Assembly: GCF_003055625.1 (NCBI RefSeq)
Contig: NZ_CP028811.1
Coordinates: forward strand, 1,798,001-1,862,000
Reading direction: 5' to 3'
Source of the DNA: Flavobacterium magnum
GTDB taxonomy: Bacteria; Bacteroidota; Bacteroidia; Flavobacteriales; Flavobacteriaceae
DNA length: 64,000 nucleotides
Numbering within the stretch: position 1 is the stretch's first letter; the number at the start of each line of letters is the position of its first letter. Under the pieces are notes generated by a model. The model was not told the origin of the DNA and searched no databases. It saw nothing but the letters and a program-made list of their open reading frames with translations. Positions 60,746 through 64,000 of this stretch are shown piece by piece. Both the position numbers and the translations under genes were made by a program.

Positions 60746-61534
60746 ATGGCAACTTTTAACAAAAGAGGATATAAAGCACCAAAACCGAAAGAGGAGAAAA
60801 TTGACGACCAATTTGTTGACGACACGGATTTGAATATTGACGAGAAGGACAGTGCTACGGCCAGCGTCTTCAACTCGTTGGATAACACCGCGTCAAAAAC
60901 CGAAGAGTTCGTCGAGCGCAACCAAAAGGTGATTTTCGGTGCTGTATTTGTAGTTGCCCTGATTGCTGCCGGTTACTTCCTTTATCAGAAATTTGTGGTA
61001 GAGGCCAACGAGGCTGAAGCCAACAAGGACATGTTCCAGGCGCAGAAATATTTTCAGCAGGCCACTGACGGGGTAAACCCGGATTCGCTTTACGTGCTCT
61101 CGCTAAACGGGGGTGAAGGAAAATACGGATTCATTAAACTGGCCGATAAATACTCAGGTACTGATGCCGGAAATCTTGCCAATTACTACGCTGGGATGGC
61201 TTACCTCAATACAGGCAAATTTGATGATGCGATCAAATACCTTGAAAAATTTGATTCTAAAGAAGAGTTCCTTAGTGCAACTGCTACGGGAGCCATCGGT
61301 GATGCGCATGCCGAAAAGAACCACCTGAAAGAGGCTTTGGAATTTTATTTGAAAGCCGCTGACGCGACCAAAAGTGATGCCATCAGGCCGCGCTTCCTCC
61401 TTAAAGCAGGTAAAGTAGCTTTGGAATTGGGTAAGAAGGCTGATGCATTGAAATATTTTACTGAAATCAAGGAAACTTTTGACATGACACCTGAAGCACA
61501 GAATATTGACGTGCTGATCGGATTGGCACAATAA
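60746..61534 (+). CDS. TPR-containing inner-membrane protein (YfgM-like)
   Basis: A 262-aa protein with a charged cytoplasmic N-terminus, one membrane helix (VIFGAVFVVALIAAGYFLYQ, about 62-82), and a tetratricopeptide-type C-terminal part (LANYYAGMAYLNTGKFDDAI, then KEALEFYLKAADATKSDAIR and KALELGKKADALKYFTEI-like repeats). This architecture resembles YfgM, which binds proteins at the periplasmic side of the translocon; the match is by architecture. ribH follows about 50 bases on the same strand. Confidence 0.85.
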   Translation: MATFNKRGYKAPKPKEEKIDDQFVDDTDLNIDEKDSATASVFNSLDNTASKTEEFVERNQKVIFGAVFVVALIAAGYFLYQKFVVEANEAEANKDMFQAQKYFQQATDGVNPDSLYVLSLNGGEGKYGFIKLADKYSGTDAGNLANYYAGMAYLNTGKFDDAIKYLEKFDSKEEFLSATATGAIGDAHAEKNHLKEALEFYLKAADATKSDAIRPRFLLKAGKVALELGKKADALKYFTEIKETFDMTPEAQNIDVLIGLAQ

Positions 61535-61585
61535 ATATCAGGGTTCACGGGGTTGTGAAAGAGACATCATAAATCTGAAGGAATC

Positions 61586-62155
61586 ATGGCTACTGCTAGT
61601 AAAAATTTATCGGACTACGACAAGAATACGATCCCAAATGCGAAAGATTTTCGGTTTGGGATTGTTGTTTCTGAATGGAACAACCACATTACAGAAGGGC
61701 TTTACACCGGCGCCGTTACGGCATTAATGGATTGTGGCGCCATTGATTTCAACATCATCCGGTGGAACGTGCCCGGAAGTTTTGAATTGGTGTATGCTGC
61801 AAAAAAAATGATTGAAACCCAAAAGCCCGATGTGGTCATAACGATAGGCAGTGTCATCCAGGGGGAAACCAAGCATTTTGATTTTGTTTGTGAAGGGGTG
61901 ACCCAGGGCATTAAGGATTTGAACATACTTACAGATATTCCGGTTATTTTCTGTGTACTCACCGATAATAATGAACAGCAATCTATTGACCGGAGCGGCG
62001 GCGCTCACGGCAATAAAGGCACTGAAGCGGCCATCGCGGCCATTAAGATGGCCTTTTTGCGGCAACAGGCCAATTCTGGTTATCCTTTCCCGACGCAAAA
62101 CCTGTTGGAACCCGGAGCCATCCGCATCGAAGGGACTTACAAACTTGAGGAATAA
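61586..62155 (+). CDS. ribH: 6,7-dimethyl-8-ribityllumazine synthase RibH
   Basis: A 189-aa enzyme of riboflavin synthesis that joins the pyrimidinedione with dihydroxybutanone phosphate. Substrate-binding blocks are visible: FGIVVSEWNNHITEGLYTGA, NVPGSFELVYAAKKM, GSVIQGETKHFDFVCEGVTQ with the His catalytic region, and FCVLTDNNEQQSIDRSGG. It is slightly longer at the ends than the usual about 155 aa. No other rib gene or FMN riboswitch is next to it. It ends with a hairpin terminator. Confidence 0.95.
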   Translation: MATASKNLSDYDKNTIPNAKDFRFGIVVSEWNNHITEGLYTGAVTALMDCGAIDFNIIRWNVPGSFELVYAAKKMIETQKPDVVITIGSVIQGETKHFDFVCEGVTQGIKDLNILTDIPVIFCVLTDNNEQQSIDRSGGAHGNKGTEAAIAAIKMAFLRQQANSGYPFPTQNLLEPGAIRIEGTYKLEE

Positions 62156-62177
62156 CTTTCTCTGTACAGATCATCGT

Positions 62178-62208
62178 CAAACCTGGCCATAGCGGACAGG
62201 TTTTTTTG
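62178..62208 (+). terminator. Rho-independent terminator of ribH
   Basis: AAACCTG at 62179-62185 pairs with CAGGTTT at 62197-62203 across an 11-base loop, followed by seven T. Confidence 0.82.
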
Positions 62209-62323
62209 ATTAAAAGGACCGCTCATTTAAGATTTTGGCGTCCGGATTTCCGCAATATTTATGTAACTTTGGGGTTGTCCGGAAATCGGTTCCCGAAGCC
62301 CGAAGTACTAACAAAAATGCCCA

Positions 62324-64000
62324 ATGCCGAGTATCATCCAATTGCTCCCAGACCATGTCGCAAACCAGATTGCTGCCGGAGAAGTCGTCCAGCGGCCCGC
62401 TTCGGTTGTGAAAGAATTGCTGGAGAATGCGGTTGACGCGAAAGCAACCGACATCAAGCTGATTGTCAAGGATGCAGGGAAGTCACTGGTGCAGGTCATT
62501 GACAACGGCGTGGGCATGGGGGTCACCGATGCCCGACTCTGCTTTGAGCGGCATGCCACTTCAAAAATACGTCAGGCCGAAGATCTGTTTTCACTGCATA
62601 CCAAGGGTTTTCGCGGCGAGGCGCTCGCGTCGATAGCCGCCATTGCCCATGTGGAAATGAAAACGCGACAGGATCAGGAAGAGCTCGGAACGCATATCGT
62701 GATTGAGGGCAGCCGGTTTGTGTCCCAGGATGTCGCGGTACTGCCTAAAGGGACGTCATTTGCAGTGAAGAACCTGTTCTTTAACATTCCTGCAAGGCGC
62801 AATTTCCTGAAGTCGGACATCGTGGAACAGCGCCACATCATCGACGAGTTCCTGAGGGTCGTCATGGCACATCCGAATATCCATTTTACTTTGTACCATA
62901 ATGGCAGCGAGGTTTTTAACCTTCCGCAGTCAAACATCCGGCAACGTGTTGTCAATATTTTCGGGGGAAAGACCAATGAGAAACTCGTGCCTGTCCACGA
63001 GGCCACCGATATCGTTTCCATACATGGATTTGTATCGAAGCCCGAGTTTTCAAAGAAGAGCAGGGGAGAGCAGTTTTTTTTCGTCAATGACCGTTTCATC
63101 AAGAGTGGCTACCTGCACCATGCCGTAATGGCGGCTTATGAAGGACTGCTGAAAGATGGTTGCCAGCCCGCGTACTACCTTTACCTCGATGTGCCGCCGC
63201 ACACCATCGATATCAACATCCATCCTACCAAGACCGAAATTAAGTTTGACGACGAGCATGCGTTGTACGCGATCTTACGATCGGCAATAAAGCACAGCCT
63301 TGGCCAGTTTAATGTGGCGCCTGTGCTCGATTTTGAGCGCGATCCAAACCTCGACACGCCTTACGATTATAAAAATCAGCAGGCGTCGGTACCCCTGATA
63401 CAGGTCGATGCCAATTTTAATCCGTTTGCAGACGACAAGCCGTCTAGGCCTTCGTACTCCACTTATAAGAAGCCGGACACGTCTCACTGGGATGGACTGT
63501 ATGTCGGACTCAGGCAGGAAGCCGAGACGATTACCGCGCCGGTTGATATCCAGTTTGAGCAGGAGGAAGTCACCGCGGCTTTATTTGACGACCACGAGCA
63601 GGAACTGCAAGCCGTCAAATTGTTCCAGATCCACAAGAAATACATCGTCAATCCGATTAAATCCGGAATGATCATTGTCGACCAGCAGCGGGCGCACCAA
63701 CGGATCTTATATGAAAAATTCCTGGCCAACATGACCGTCCGCCAGGCGGCGAGTCAGCAGTTGCTGTTTCCGCTGACCTTGTATTTCTCAAAACAGGAAA
63801 TGGAGCTGATGGCAGAATTGCAGGAATCATTGGTCAATACGGGATTTGTTTTTGAGAGTACGCACGAGGATCATGCCGTAATTTCAGGACTGCCTGTCAA
63901 TGTTGCCGAAAGTGAGGTTTCGATATTACTGGAACAATTATTGGGTGATCTCCAGGACGGGATTCCGGACAGCGCGTTTAGCCAGAATGACAGCATAGCC
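62324..64000 (+). CDS. mutL: DNA mismatch repair protein MutL, 3' end cut by the window
   Basis: The frame is open from ATG at 62324 to the end of the window, 559 codons. The N-terminal GHKL ATPase has LPDHVANQIAAGEVVQRPAS, VVKELLENAVDAKATDIKLI with the N-box, DNGVGMG, and HATSKIRQAEDLFSLHTKGF then RGEAL. The next part has FFNIPARRNFLKSDIVEQRH, and INIHPTKTEIKF is the transducer motif. The downstream region (VKLFQIHKKYIVNPIKSG) begins the C-terminal dimerisation/endonuclease domain. MutL couples MutS recognition to strand cutting or excision. Confidence 0.96.
   Translation, partial: MPSIIQLLPDHVANQIAAGEVVQRPASVVKELLENAVDAKATDIKLIVKDAGKSLVQVIDNGVGMGVTDARLCFERHATSKIRQAEDLFSLHTKGFRGEALASIAAIAHVEMKTRQDQEELGTHIVIEGSRFVSQDVAVLPKGTSFAVKNLFFNIPARRNFLKSDIVEQRHIIDEFLRVVMAHPNIHFTLYHNGSEVFNLPQSNIRQRVVNIFGGKTNEKLVPVHEATDIVSIHGFVSKPEFSKKSRGEQFFFVNDRFIKSGYLHHAVMAAYEGLLKDGCQPAYYLYLDVPPHTIDINIHPTKTEIKFDDEHALYAILRSAIKHSLGQFNVAPVLDFERDPNLDTPYDYKNQQASVPLIQVDANFNPFADDKPSRPSYSTYKKPDTSHWDGLYVGLRQEAETITAPVDIQFEQEEVTAALFDDHEQELQAVKLFQIHKKYIVNPIKSGMIIVDQQRAHQRILYEKFLANMTVRQAASQQLLFPLTLYFSKQEMELMAELQESLVNTGFVFESTHEDHAVISGLPVNVAESEVSILLEQLLGDLQDGIPDSAFSQNDSIA

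Overview
The window looks like a chromosomal segment of a Flavobacteriaceae bacterium, probably Flavobacterium or a close relative (inferred). The signs are several promoters of the Bacteroidetes type (TTG, about 17-22 bases, TAnnTTTG), proteins with type IX secretion (T9SS) tails, many small lipoproteins, DUF4252 pairs, a BtuG-like/BtuB cobalamin locus under a B12 riboswitch, and a carotenoid cluster. Base composition is fairly balanced, except for a clearly AT-rich stretch at about 1.1-9.1 kb.

Region 1 (1-11.4 kb, mostly minus strand). After a truncated T9SS-like secreted protein comes a defence island. In transcription order it holds hsdM, hsdS, a 139-aa orphan, a nucleoside-phosphorylase effector (candidate ATP nucleosidase), a GHKL-ATPase/PD-(D/E)XK fusion, a GmrSD-like DUF262-DUF1524 protein and two small genes. 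No hsdR is present. The last bases of hsdS recur, decayed, after the 139-aa gene and again after the phosphorylase gene, so each of these two cargo genes lies between hsdS tails.

Region 2 (11.6-15.7 kb). This is a repeat-rich zone. Three blocks of a composite palindromic repeat surround a DUF559 nuclease gene, a 68-aa helix-turn-helix-like gene preceded by an 11-bp tandem array, and a 249-aa Bacteroidetes protein of unknown function.

Region 3 (15.7-22.2 kb). A 1222-aa multi-PAS/GAF histidine kinase overlaps a CheY-like regulator, followed by a LytTR regulator coupled to a second CheY-like protein, and a T9SS secreted protein.

Region 4 (22.4-33.0 kb). Housekeeping and envelope genes: MATE exporter, RluE-type pseudouridine synthase, GH30 glycosidase, split transketolase, FKBP lipoprotein, S4 protein, phosphoribosyltransferase, shikimate kinase, and three tRNAs (two identical tRNA-Lys and one tRNA-Leu).

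Region 5 (33.1-47.3 kb). A CarH/LitR-like MerR regulator with a cobalamin-type domain precedes crtI-crtB-crtZ (no lycopene cyclase here). Then follow an ECF sigma/anti-sigma/DUF4252 operon with a divergent S41 protease, and a B12 uptake locus: btuG-like and btuB on the minus strand under a cobalamin riboswitch, with btuF-btuC-btuD divergent. The B12 genes lie a few kb from a regulator whose family uses adenosylcobalamin as a light sensor.

Region 6 (47.4-64.0 kb). A SAM methyltransferase, TrmL, an MFS transporter, a PhnA-type protein, TonB, an ECF sigma factor, two glycosyltransferases, MurB, asparagine synthetase, DUF2461, a rhodanese-thioredoxin lipoprotein, RecF, a TPR membrane protein, lumazine synthase (RibH) and the start of MutL, which runs off the right end.
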